A DNA stretch of 64,000 nt. It comes from Cetobacterium sp. 2A. GTDB lineage: Bacteria > Fusobacteriota > Fusobacteriia > Fusobacteriales > Fusobacteriaceae. Positions 16,396 to 24,751 of the stretch are shown here, in pieces (within the stretch, counting starts at the first letter, position 1; each line of letters starts with the position of its first letter). Location of the stretch: the NCBI RefSeq assembly GCF_014250685.1, contig NZ_JACFAJ010000006.1, positions 248,001-312,000 on the forward strand, written 5' to 3'. The position numbers and the translations under genes are program-made. The notes beneath the pieces are model-generated. The model ran no database searches, was not told where the DNA came from, and worked only from the letters and a program-made list of their open reading frames with translations.

Positions 16396-19229
16396 CCCTT
16401 TTCTCCTTTTAAAACTTTCTTTAAATACTTTCCTGTAAAACTTTTCTTAGATTTAGATACTTTTTCTGGAGTTCCTTTAGCAACAACTTCTCCTCCGCCA
16501 TCTCCACCTTCTGGTCCAATATCTATTATATAGTCAGCACTTTTTATCACATCTAAATTATGCTCTATAATCACAACTGTATTATTCTTATCTACTAATC
16601 TGTTTAAAACCTCTAATAACTTTCTAATATCTTCAAAATGCAATCCTGTTGTCGGTTCATCTAAAATATAAATAGTCTTTCCTCTAGAAGTTTTTGATAA
16701 CTCCGTAGCTAGTTTTATTCTTTGGGCTTCTCCTCCAGATAAAGTTGTAGCTGGTTGTCCTAGCTTTATATAATCTAATCCTACATCCATCAATACTTTT
16801 AATTTTCTTTCTAAACTTGGTATTGTTTTAAAAAATTCATATGCTTCTTCGACACTCATATCTAAAACATCAGATATTGTCTTTCCTTTATAATGTACTT
16901 CAAGGGTATCTCTATTGTATCTTTTGCCCTTACATATCTCACATTCAACATAAACATCAGGTAAAAAGTTCATCTCTATCTTTATGATTCCGGCTCCTTG
17001 ACAAGCCTCACATCTTCCACCTTTCACATTAAATGAGAATCTCCCTTTATTAAATCCTTTCATTTTTGCATCCTTTGTCTGTGCAAAAAGCTCTCTTATA
17101 TCATCAAATATTTTTGTATATGTAGCTGGATTTGATCTAGGAGTTCTTCCTATTGGACTCTGGTCAATATCTATTACTTTATCAAGTTGTTCTAATCCTT
17201 CGATTGTTTTATATTCCAATGGATATAGTTTACCTTTATTTAATTTATTAAATAATATTGGATATAATGTCTGATTTATTAAGGTCGATTTTCCACTTCC
17301 ACTAACTCCAGTTACAACTGTCATAACTTCTAAAGGTATTTCTACTGTTACATTTTTAAGGTTATTTCCATTTGCTCCAATAAGTTTTAAGGATCCATTT
17401 TCTTCTCTTCTTTTCTCTGGAATTTTTATAGCTATACTTCCCTTTAAAAATTTTCCAGTCATTGAGTTTTCATTTTCCATTATCTCTTCCGGAGTTCCTT
17501 CAGCAACTATTTCTCCACCATTTATACCAGCTCCTGGTCCCATATCAAAAATATAATCCGCTTGCAACATAGTATCTTCATCATGTTCTACAACTATCAA
17601 AGTATTTCCAAGTTCTTTTAATCTATTTAATGTGCTTAAAAGCTTATCATTATCTCTTTGATGGAGACCTATACTTGGCTCATCTAACACATATAAGACA
17701 CCAGTTAATCCAGATCCAATTTGAGTAGCTAATCTAATTCTTTGAGATTCACCACCTGATAAAGTTTTAGTCTCTCTTGAAAGTGTTAAATAATCCAGTC
17801 CTACGTTTATCATAAAACTTAACCTTTCTCTACACTCCTTTAGTATCTCTTTAGCAATTTGTTCTTGATTCTTTGTCAAAGTTAATTCATTAAAGAATTC
17901 CAAAGCTTTTTTTATACTTAAATCTGTTATTTCTATTATATTTTTTCCACCAACAGTTACTGCTAAAACTTCTGGTTTTAACCTCTTCCCGTTACAAACT
18001 TTACATATTTTTTCAAACATAAATTTATTCTCTATTTCATCTTTCATACTCTCTGAAAAAGTTTCATGATATCTTCTTTCTAAATTCTTTATTGCTCCCT
18101 CATACTCTTTCAATCCATGAAATTGAAACTCGTCTCCGTCGTAGTCAAATCTAAACTTTTGTCCACCAGTTCCATGGAAAATTATATGTTTTTCTTTTTC
18201 TGTTAAATCTTTAACTGGTTTGTTTATATCAATATTAAATGCCGATGCCATCGCTAAAAATATTTCCCAGCTATATCCCTTTCTCGCAGAAGCTCCAGGA
18301 ATATAAATTCCACCCTCTTTTAAAGACAAGTTTTCATTTTCTATGAGACGATTTTCATCAACTTCTAGTTTTTTTCCTATTCCTTTACATTCTGGGCATG
18401 CTCCAAACGGTGCATTAAAAGAAAATAATCTCGGTGTTAAATCTGGTATACTCACATCTTCGTGAAGAGGACAAGAATAGTTTTCACTATATACTTGCTC
18501 TGAATCTCCACTATCTATAATAACTTTCCCTCCTGAGAGTTCAATTGCGGCTTCTATTGATTGAGATAATCTACTTTCAAAATCTTCATCACTTGCAAAT
18601 ACCAATCTGTCTACAATAACATCTACATTATGTTTTTTATTTTTATCTAAAACAATATCTTCATCTAAATACAACACTTCACCATTTACTCTAACTCTTG
18701 CAAAACCTTTTTTCACTAAATTTAAAAATATATTTTTATGTGTTCCTTTTTTATCTCTAAGTATTGGAGATAGAATAACAAACTTATCTCCATCTTTAAA
18801 TTTATGACTTATATTTTCGATTATTTCATCTAAACTTTGTCTTTCAACTGAATTTCCACACTTTGGACAGTGTGCTATACCTATATGTGCAAATAAAAGT
18901 CTCATATAGTCATATACCTCTGTCACTGTTCCAACTGTTGATCTTGGATTTCTATTAGTAGTTTTTTGTTCAATAGATATGGCCGGAGCTAAGCCTTCTA
19001 TACTATCTACATCTGGTTTGTTCATCTGACCAATAAATTGTCTTGCATATGCCGAAAGACTTTCAACATATCTTCTTTGCCCTTCTGAATATATCGTATC
19101 AAAGGCTAAAGAGGATTTTCCACTTCCACTAACTCCCGTTATTACAACAAATTTATATTTAGGAATTTCTATATTTATATTTTTTAAATTATGTTCTCTT
19201 GCTCCCTTGATTATAATTTTATCTAACAT
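16380..19229 (-). CDS. uvrA: UvrABC excinuclease subunit A
   Basis: Damage-recognition ATPase of nucleotide excision repair with two ABC modules, about 949 residues. Walker A sites are GVSGSGKSS near 30 and GVSGSGKST near 640. Zinc modules are visible as CPKCGN with CPECKG...CKVCNG in the first half and CEACQG...CEICKG in the second, and both signatures (LSGGESQR, LSGGEAQR) are intact. The start is placed at the ATG at 19229 (MLDKIIIKGAREHNLKN), which has AGGAGGA at good spacing and matches the family, not at the longer frame. Partner uvrC lies 12 kb away; uvrB is not in the window. Confidence 0.96.
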   Translation of the reverse strand: MLDKIIIKGAREHNLKNINIEIPKYKFVVITGVSGSGKSSLAFDTIYSEGQRRYVESLSAYARQFIGQMNKPDVDSIEGLAPAISIEQKTTNRNPRSTVGTVTEVYDYMRLLFAHIGIAHCPKCGNSVERQSLDEIIENISHKFKDGDKFVILSPILRDKKGTHKNIFLNLVKKGFARVRVNGEVLYLDEDIVLDKNKKHNVDVIVDRLVFASDEDFESRLSQSIEAAIELSGGKVIIDSGDSEQVYSENYSCPLHEDVSIPDLTPRLFSFNAPFGACPECKGIGKKLEVDENRLIENENLSLKEGGIYIPGASARKGYSWEIFLAMASAFNIDINKPVKDLTEKEKHIIFHGTGGQKFRFDYDGDEFQFHGLKEYEGAIKNLERRYHETFSESMKDEIENKFMFEKICKVCNGKRLKPEVLAVTVGGKNIIEITDLSIKKALEFFNELTLTKNQEQIAKEILKECRERLSFMINVGLDYLTLSRETKTLSGGESQRIRLATQIGSGLTGVLYVLDEPSIGLHQRDNDKLLSTLNRLKELGNTLIVVEHDEDTMLQADYIFDMGPGAGINGGEIVAEGTPEEIMENENSMTGKFLKGSIAIKIPEKRREENGSLKLIGANGNNLKNVTVEIPLEVMTVVTGVSGSGKSTLINQTLYPILFNKLNKGKLYPLEYKTIEGLEQLDKVIDIDQSPIGRTPRSNPATYTKIFDDIRELFAQTKDAKMKGFNKGRFSFNVKGGRCEACQGAGIIKIEMNFLPDVYVECEICKGKRYNRDTLEVHYKGKTISDVLDMSVEEAYEFFKTIPSLERKLKVLMDVGLDYIKLGQPATTLSGGEAQRIKLATELSKTSRGKTIYILDEPTTGLHFEDIRKLLEVLNRLVDKNNTVVIIEHNLDVIKSADYIIDIGPEGGDGGGEVVAKGTPEKVSKSKKSFTGKYLKKVLKGEKGCLNI

Positions 19230-19274
19230 AGTTTCCTCCTTCATACTCTTTTTTTAAGTCTACCAAATTTAATC

Positions 19275-19303
19275 AAAAAAGGATAGCATCAGCTATCCTT
19301 TTT
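19275..19303 (-). terminator. Terminator of the GntR regulator gene
   Basis: AAAGGATAGC and GCTATCCTTT pair around a TGAT loop, followed by TTT on the minus strand. The stem begins at the regulator's stop codon. Confidence 0.85.
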
Positions 19304-19958
19304 ATTTTTCCCACTCTTCCAACATTTTCCCAATATGCCTTTTCATATAAATTTCAGCTAATTCCACGTCTTTATTCTTTAAAGCTTCCAATAAGAGCTT
19401 GTGCTCTTCTACTCTTGATTTCCGACCTAAAGTCTCATAAATGTGTTCAGAACTATTAGACAAATAGTCAAATATTATTTTGTAAATTTTTTCTAGTATA
19501 GAGTTTTTTGTTCCTCTAGCAATTATATGATGGAACTTGTAGTCATAATCAAAGTATCTCTTGTTATCTATATTTTCCAATATCTCTTGATATATTTCTT
19601 CCAATCTAATGATATCATCTTCATCACAATTTTTAACAAATAACTTTATTGCAGAAACCTCTATAATCATTCTAAATTCAAGTATTGTTTCTAGGTTAGT
19701 TTTATCTAGCGTTATAAAGTTTAACAGTGAGTTGAAATTTCCACCCATCTCTAAAAAACTAACGTATGTTCTACCACCATTTTTCTTTGTTAAGATATCT
19801 AGTCCAATCATTCTATCAATAGCTGCTCTGACAGTAACTCTACTTACCTTCAAATTGTTGGCTATAACTACTTCGCTGTCTATCCTATCTCCGGCTTTCC
19901 ATTCACCAGAAGATATTTTCTTTTGAATGTAGTTAAAAACTACGTCACTCTTATTCAA
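19302..19958 (-). CDS. GntR-family transcriptional regulator, FadR/FCD subfamily
   Basis: About 218 residues. The N-terminal winged helix-turn-helix (about 5-68; SGEWKAGDRIDSE, VSRVTVRAAIDRM) is followed by an all-helical FCD ligand domain (about 90-215) with the metal/ligand histidines in YKFHHIIARG-type and EEHKLLLEAL motifs. The start is placed at a TTG at 19958, because a GGAGG lies five bases ahead of it; the longer frame begins with a TTG inside that same ribosome site. It is transcribed divergently from bioF, a layout typical of a local repressor. The biotin regulator BioR of alphaproteobacteria is also GntR-type, but the ligand here is unknown. Confidence 0.88.
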   Translation of the reverse strand: MNKSDVVFNYIQKKISSGEWKAGDRIDSEVVIANNLKVSRVTVRAAIDRMIGLDILTKKNGGRTYVSFLEMGGNFNSLLNFITLDKTNLETILEFRMIIEVSAIKLFVKNCDEDDIIRLEEIYQEILENIDNKRYFDYDYKFHHIIARGTKNSILEKIYKIIFDYLSNSSEHIYETLGRKSRVEEHKLLLEALKNKDVELAEIYMKRHIGKMLEEWEK

Positions 19959-20004
19959 TTTTTCCTCCAATAATTTTATACTTCTTGTATTAATCGCCCC
20001 GTTT

Positions 20005-20034
20005 ATTATATTATAATTCCCTAATATTATGCAA
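20005..20034 (-). promoter_or_regulatory. Promoter of the GntR gene, with an overlapping palindrome
   Basis: TTGCAT (20034-20029), an 18-base spacer and TATAAT (20010-20005) lie on the minus strand about 40 bp before the TTG start. The inverted repeat TTATA-T-TATAA at 20006-20016 overlaps the -10 box and could be an autoregulatory operator. In such AT-rich DNA it could also be chance. Confidence 0.6.
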
Positions 20035-20074
20035 CTTTCTTTTATTTTTTGTTTATATTTTGATATTTTTTCTG

Positions 20075-20080
20075 TATAAT
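20075..20080 (+). promoter_or_regulatory. -10 box of the bioF-led operon
   Basis: TGTATAAT lies on the plus strand with only a poor -35 (TTTATA or TTGTTT at off spacing). Transcription would start near 20087, within about 2-11 bases of the possible bioF start codons, so the mRNA leader is extremely short. A weak -35 is what one expects of an activated or repressed promoter. Confidence 0.55.
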
Positions 20081-20097
20081 CTTAATCGGTGATGAAT

Positions 20098-21219
20098 ATG
20101 ATATTAGAAAGAATTAAAACTGAACTTGAACAAATTAAAAACAATCATAATCTTAGAAAATTAAAAAGTTATCCTGAAAACTTAATTAATCTTTCTTCAA
20201 ACGATTACTTAAATTTAGCTAACGATTTGGATTTAAGAACTGAATTTTATGAAACATATAAAAACTTATCTTTATCTTCTAGTTCTTCAAGACTTATTAC
20301 TGGAACTTTTCCCCTTGTTTTAGAGTTGGAGAATAAGTTAAAGGAAATTTACAAAAAAGAGGCCTTAATCCTCAACAGTGGATTTGAAGCTAATTGTTGC
20401 ATAATAGAAACATTTTGCAATAAGTCAACTCTCATTATAAGTGATAAATTAAACCATGCTAGTATCCATGATGGAATTATAAACAGCGGTGCTGAACTTA
20501 TAAGATATAAACACTTAGATTTAGAACATTTAGAAAGTATTCTTATAAAATATACAAATCAATTTGATGAAATCTTAGTTATATCAGAAACTGTTTATAG
20601 TATGGACGGAGATATGGTTGATTTAAAAAAATTAGTTGATTTAAAAAAGAAATATAATTTTATACTTATGTTAGATGAAGCACATTCTTATGCTGTTTAC
20701 GGATATGGACTAGCTTATGAGTTTGATTTAATAAATTATATAGATTTTTTAGTGATTCCATTAGGGAAAGGTGGAGGATCTATGGGGTCTTATGTTTTAT
20801 GTGATTCTATCTACAAAGATTATATTATAAATAGGGGCAGAAAATTCATATACACAACTGCTCTTCCACCTATAAACATAGCTTGGAATTTATTCCTGCT
20901 AGATAAGATTGGGCAATTTAGTGAAAGTAGAGAACATCTTTATGAACTTACAAAATATGCTATGGATTCAATAAATGAATTAAATTTAAAAACTATCTCA
21001 ACAACACACATTATTTCTATTATTATAGGAAATAATCAGAAGATTGAAATTCTTTGTCAAAATTTAATAGCTAAAGGATTTTTAGTTTATGGTGTTAAAG
21101 AACCCACAGTTCCTAAAGGAACTGCTAGAATAAGAATTGGTCTAAATCCAAGTATCACAAAAGAACAACTTAATCTCTTTTTTAAGGAGTTAAAAAATGA
21201 ACTTGATGCTCTTCTTTAA
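20098..21219 (+). CDS. bioF: BioF-type alpha-oxoamine synthase (8-amino-7-oxononanoate synthase)
   Basis: PLP enzyme that condenses an acyl thioester (pimeloyl-ACP in biotin synthesis) with an amino acid and releases CO2. It has the fold-type I signature SSNDYLNLA near residue 33, the ring-stacking histidine in DKLNHASIHDG, the aspartate in LDEAHSYAVYG, and the PLP lysine in PLGKGGGSMG (usual TLGKAxG). The start is uncertain: GTG 20089, ATG 20092 and ATG 20098 are in frame. I prefer 20098, because GGTGAT just ahead of it can pair with the extended anti-Shine-Dalgarno sequence. It overlaps bioG by 23 bp. KAPA synthase is likely because of bioG, but other oxoamine synthases look similar. Confidence 0.82.
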   Translation: MILERIKTELEQIKNNHNLRKLKSYPENLINLSSNDYLNLANDLDLRTEFYETYKNLSLSSSSSRLITGTFPLVLELENKLKEIYKKEALILNSGFEANCCIIETFCNKSTLIISDKLNHASIHDGIINSGAELIRYKHLDLEHLESILIKYTNQFDEILVISETVYSMDGDMVDLKKLVDLKKKYNFILMLDEAHSYAVYGYGLAYEFDLINYIDFLVIPLGKGGGSMGSYVLCDSIYKDYIINRGRKFIYTTALPPINIAWNLFLLDKIGQFSESREHLYELTKYAMDSINELNLKTISTTHIISIIIGNNQKIEILCQNLIAKGFLVYGVKEPTVPKGTARIRIGLNPSITKEQLNLFFKELKNELDALL

Positions 21220-21793
21220 TGGATGGGGAATGGATGAATCTATTTTTAAAAATTTTCCTCCTGTTGATAATCTAAACGTTATAGTTATTTCATACCCTTA
21301 TGAAATTCCAAAATTAGATTTTGAAACCTATAATCATATTTATATTGTTGGTTGGTCTTTTGGAGTATATTATGCTTCTAAATTTTTAAAAACTAAGCAA
21401 CTTAAAAGTTATACTGCAATTGCTATTAATGGAACTCCTGAAATTATTGGAACAAATGGAATAACAGAAAAAATATTCAATCTAACTCTAAATAACCTAG
21501 ATTTAGAAAATCTTTATAAATTTTATTCCAACATGGAAGTTCCAAACAATTTTATCGCTCCTAATATAAATATCAACATCTTAAAAAATTCTCTACAAGA
21601 ACTAAAAGACGATTATCATCTTCTTGATAATCCCTTTCAAATAGCAATTATAGGTATTAGAGATAAAATTATCCCTACATCTAGACAGGTTAAATATTTT
21701 ACTTCAAAACATGTTCATATTAAATCAATCGAATGTGGGCACTACCCTTTTGAAATTTTAAATGATTGGAATAAATTAATCAAAGATAATTGA
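21197..21793 (+). CDS. bioG: BioG-type pimeloyl-ACP methyl ester esterase (alpha/beta hydrolase, DUF452)
   Basis: In known systems BioG releases pimeloyl-ACP from its methyl ester, feeding BioF. The 198-residue protein has the family opening FFNGWGMDE (residues 6-14), nucleophile S54 in GWSFG, a candidate acid in GIRDKIIP near 155 and the histidine in ECGHYPF near 180, so the triad is complete. The ATG follows AAGGAG inside the end of bioF, giving translational coupling. The pair bioF-bioG is strong context for biotin synthesis, yet bioA, bioD and bioB are not in the window. Confidence 0.85.
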   Translation: MNLMLFFNGWGMDESIFKNFPPVDNLNVIVISYPYEIPKLDFETYNHIYIVGWSFGVYYASKFLKTKQLKSYTAIAINGTPEIIGTNGITEKIFNLTLNNLDLENLYKFYSNMEVPNNFIAPNININILKNSLQELKDDYHLLDNPFQIAIIGIRDKIIPTSRQVKYFTSKHVHIKSIECGHYPFEILNDWNKLIKDN

Positions 21794-21812
21794 ATAAACA
21801 AGGAGGAAAATT

Positions 21813-22928
21813 ATGTACATTTATAAGCCAGACTATTTAGTTATGACCGCAGGACCCACAATGGTCAGCGGAAACGTCTTACAAGCTAGAGCAAAAGCAT
21901 TTGGAAATCCTGATTTAGATCCCGATTTTTTTACTTTTTATCAATCTGTTTGTGATAAATTAAAAATATTTTTTGGAACTGAAAAAGCCCAAATGATTAT
22001 TATGAACGGAGAAGGTATGTTAGCTTTAGATGCAGCTTGTGCTTCTCTTACTGAAAAAGGTGACGAAGTATTGGTTATCTCTAATGGTGTGTTTGGAGAA
22101 GGGTTTAAAGATCTTATTTTACAATATGGTGGTAATGTTACAATTTATGAATCTGATTGGAAAAGTGGACTTTCTGCTTCAAAGTTAGAAGAATTTTTAA
22201 AGTCTAAATCTAACTTTAAATTTGCAACTATTGTTCACTGCGATACTCCTTCTGGTGTTCTAAATGATATTGGTCCAATTTGTAATCTCTTAAAATCTAA
22301 AGGTATTTTAACAGTGGTCGATACTGTAGCTGCTGTTGGAGGAACTGAATTAAAAGTTGATGAATGGAATATCGATATAGCTCTTGGTGGTTCACAAAAA
22401 GTTTTCTCAGCTCCTTCAGGGTTATCTCTTCTTTCAATCAGTGACGATGCTTGGGATGCTATAGAAAATAGAACAACTCCAATACCATCATTCTATTGTA
22501 ATTTATCATATTGGAAAAACTGTGTTGAAGAGATGCTTTTCCCATATACTATGCCTGCTAGTGATATTATGGGTCTAAACGCAGCACTAGGGAATCTTTT
22601 GTCTGAAAGACCAAATAGAGTCATTGAAAGACATGAAGAGATGAGGGATTATACAATCGAAAGATTAAAAGATATGGGAATTGAACTATATTTAAATGAC
22701 AGTTTTTCTCCAACTGTCACTGCCTTTTTAGTTCCAGAAGGATATGATGCTCAAGAAATAATTAATCATATGAAAAATAAATATAAGATTTTAATTGCTA
22801 ATTCTTATGGTCCATTAAAAAATAAAGTATTAAGAATAGGACATATGGGTGAGAATGCTCGTTTTGACAGAGTTATGTTCACTCTTGATAATTTAGAAAA
22901 AACTTTGTGCGATTTAAAAAGAGGATAA
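21813..22928 (+). CDS. Class V PLP-dependent aminotransferase (AGXT/PucG-like)
   Basis: This 371-residue fold-type I aminotransferase belongs to the alanine-glyoxylate/serine-pyruvate group. It starts with the family TAGPTMVSGNVLQA, has a substrate-side HCDTPSG motif (142-148), PLP aspartate D170 in VVDTVAAVGG and PLP lysine K196 in LGGSQKVFSAPSG. It has a very good AAGGAGG site and lies 19 bp after bioG and 73 bp before the arginine decarboxylase. Its amino donor and acceptor cannot be told from the sequence. It could serve the biotin pair upstream or the arginine-agmatine genes downstream. Confidence 0.85.
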   Translation: MYIYKPDYLVMTAGPTMVSGNVLQARAKAFGNPDLDPDFFTFYQSVCDKLKIFFGTEKAQMIIMNGEGMLALDAACASLTEKGDEVLVISNGVFGEGFKDLILQYGGNVTIYESDWKSGLSASKLEEFLKSKSNFKFATIVHCDTPSGVLNDIGPICNLLKSKGILTVVDTVAAVGGTELKVDEWNIDIALGGSQKVFSAPSGLSLLSISDDAWDAIENRTTPIPSFYCNLSYWKNCVEEMLFPYTMPASDIMGLNAALGNLLSERPNRVIERHEEMRDYTIERLKDMGIELYLNDSFSPTVTAFLVPEGYDAQEIINHMKNKYKILIANSYGPLKNKVLRIGHMGENARFDRVMFTLDNLEKTLCDLKRG

Positions 22929-23001
22929 TATAAAATTTAACAGAATACTTTCTCAATGAGCAAGTGGCTCAAACCACAACATTTATTAAGGAGGTTTCAT
23001 A

Positions 23002-23586
23002 ATGTTATTAGGAACACGTTATCCAACATTTGCATTTCATACTGGTGGAGCTGGACAGGCTGACGATGGAATACCACCTCAACCATTTGAAACATTTTGC
23101 TACGATTCTGCTCTTTTACAAGCAAAAATTCAGGATTTTAATGTAATCCCTTATACTTCAGTTCTTCCAAAAGAGCTTTATGATAAAATTGTGCCTGTTG
23201 ATCAAGTTGTATCATCATTCAAGCACGGTGCTGTCCTTGAAGTAATTATGGCAGGAAATGGTGCTAATAGAGATGAGCATAAAGCTATTGCAACAGGTAT
23301 TGGTATAGTTTGGGGTAAAGATAAAGATGGTAACTTAATAGGTGGATGGGCCGCTGAATATGTTGAATATTTTGCAACTTTTATAAATGATGATATAGCT
23401 AAAGCTCATGCTGAACTATGGCTTGCAAAATCTCTTAATCATGAACTTGAAATAAGAGGGATTGCACAACATGGTGAATTCCAATTTTTCCACAACTATA
23501 TTAATATAACTCAACAATTTGGTTATTGTTTGACTGCATTAGGATTCCTTAACTTTGAGTATGCAGAACCTGTAAAAATAAAATAA
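23002..23586 (+). CDS. Pyruvoyl-dependent arginine decarboxylase (AaxB type)
   Basis: It decarboxylates arginine to agmatine using a pyruvoyl group made by self-cleavage. The 194-residue protein matches the chlamydial AaxB pattern as I recall it nearly throughout: [13 protein letters not shown] at the N-terminus, [19 protein letters not shown] at 25-43, and the cleavage site YTSVLP with Thr52-Ser53, where Ser53 would become the pyruvoyl group. Further conserved blocks are [13 protein letters not shown] and [11 protein letters not shown] strong AAGGAGGT precedes the ATG. It is followed by both remaining enzymes for putrescine formation. The short archaeal PvlArgDC form is a more distant relative. 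Confidence 0.93.
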   Translation: MLLGTRYPTFAFHTGGAGQADDGIPPQPFETFCYDSALLQAKIQDFNVIPYTSVLPKELYDKIVPVDQVVSSFKHGAVLEVIMAGNGANRDEHKAIATGIGIVWGKDKDGNLIGGWAAEYVEYFATFINDDIAKAHAELWLAKSLNHELEIRGIAQHGEFQFFHNYINITQQFGYCLTALGFLNFEYAEPVKIK

Positions 23587-23602
23587 ATCATAATAACTTA
23601 TA

Positions 23603-23638
23603 AAGGTCTCATATTCTGATAGTAGGATATGAGACTTT
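23603..23638 (+). terminator. Hairpin between arginine decarboxylase and agmatine deiminase (possible attenuator)
   Basis: AAGGTCTCATATTC pairs with GGATATGAGACTTT (14 bp, including G-U pairs) around TGATAGTA. Only a short T run follows, so it may be a weak terminator or an RNA-processing/stability element that sets different levels for the two genes. Confidence 0.5.
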
Positions 23639-23658
23639 AAACATTTAGGAGGTTTAAA

Positions 23659-24726
23659 ATGAACTGTTCAGATAAACTTACACCTAGAGAATTAGGATTT
23701 AGACAACCAGGAGAATGGGAAGCAAGAAAAAGAACCTTTATGCAATGGCCAGTGAGAGATGGATCAAACTCTACAACTCCACTTTGGCCAGATGGAATGG
23801 AATCAGCAAGAAGAGGATATGCTGCTGTTGCAAAAGCCATTGCTGAATTTGATGAGCTGGTAATGATAGCTCCTGAACATCTTATAGGACAAGTAAAAGA
23901 ATACTGTGGTGATAAAGTTAAAGTTTTATCTCTAGCCATAGATGATTCTTGGATTAGAGATAATGGTCCAACTTTTTTAATAAATGATAACGAAGAAATA
24001 GGTTTAGTTAAATGGAGATTTACTTCTTACGGTGAAAAATATCAAACTCACTACAACGATGGAAGAATCCCAGATCATTTAAGCATTATATATGATGTTC
24101 CTATGTTTAAGTCTCCATTAGCTTTAGAGGGTGGTGGAATCCATTCAGATGGTCAAGGAACAATTATGACAACAGAACCAGTTGCACTTAGTTGCATGAG
24201 AAACTCAAGATTTACAAAAGAGGAAGTTGAAGAGTTACTTAAAAATTATTTAGGTGGAGAACAAGTTATAATGTTTAAATCTGGACTTTATGGGGATTTA
24301 ACAGATGGCCATGTGGATAATGTAGCTTGTTTTGTAAGACCTGGTGTGATTGCTATCCAAGCTTGTTATGATATAAATGATCCAGACTATGAAATTTATC
24401 AAGCCAATCTTAAAACTATAAGTAATTATGTTGATAGAGCTTCTGGTCTTCCTTTTGAAATTATTGAGATAGAAAAACCACCTAGAAGATTTTATAAGGG
24501 ACAACTTTTAACAATGAGTTATATCAACTATCTTCCAGTTAAAGGGGCAGTTGTAGTTCCAACATTTGGTGGGGATGCAGCAGAAACAGATAGAAAAGCA
24601 TTAGAAACTCTTCAAAAAGCATATCCGGATAGAAAAATAGTTCCAATAGATGGAATGCCAATAATTATAGGTGGTGGATGTGTTCATTGTATAACACAAC
24701 AGATGCCTGCTGGAAAAAGTTTATAA
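23659..24726 (+). CDS. aguA: Agmatine deiminase
   Basis: It hydrolyses agmatine to N-carbamoylputrescine and ammonia. The 355-residue protein has the penta-ring guanidino-modifying fold: early FRQPGEWEARKRTFMQWP, an SWIRDNGPTF acidic motif near 100, GDLTDGHVDN with the catalytic histidine near 217, and catalytic Cys344 in GGGCVHCITQQMP near the C-terminus. An AGGAGGT ribosome site lies at 23648. The peptidyl-arginine deiminase family includes enzymes on other guanidines, but the neighbours (arginine decarboxylase before, amidase after) make agmatine the clear substrate. Confidence 0.94.
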   Translation: MNCSDKLTPRELGFRQPGEWEARKRTFMQWPVRDGSNSTTPLWPDGMESARRGYAAVAKAIAEFDELVMIAPEHLIGQVKEYCGDKVKVLSLAIDDSWIRDNGPTFLINDNEEIGLVKWRFTSYGEKYQTHYNDGRIPDHLSIIYDVPMFKSPLALEGGGIHSDGQGTIMTTEPVALSCMRNSRFTKEEVEELLKNYLGGEQVIMFKSGLYGDLTDGHVDNVACFVRPGVIAIQACYDINDPDYEIYQANLKTISNYVDRASGLPFEIIEIEKPPRRFYKGQLLTMSYINYLPVKGAVVVPTFGGDAAETDRKALETLQKAYPDRKIVPIDGMPIIIGGGCVHCITQQMPAGKSL

Positions 24727-24751
24727 TCCAACTTGATAGGAGAGTGAAAAA

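Noticed and set aside
23002-23200. Arginine decarboxylase lacking a serine for pyruvoyl formation
   Set aside because: I first looked for serines near the GGAGQADDG segment, but in AaxB the cleavage pair is the later Thr52-Ser53 in YTSVLP, which is present.
23637-23939. Minus-strand reading frame over aguA
   Set aside because: It lies fully inside the strongly supported agmatine deiminase gene and has no recognisable protein pattern.
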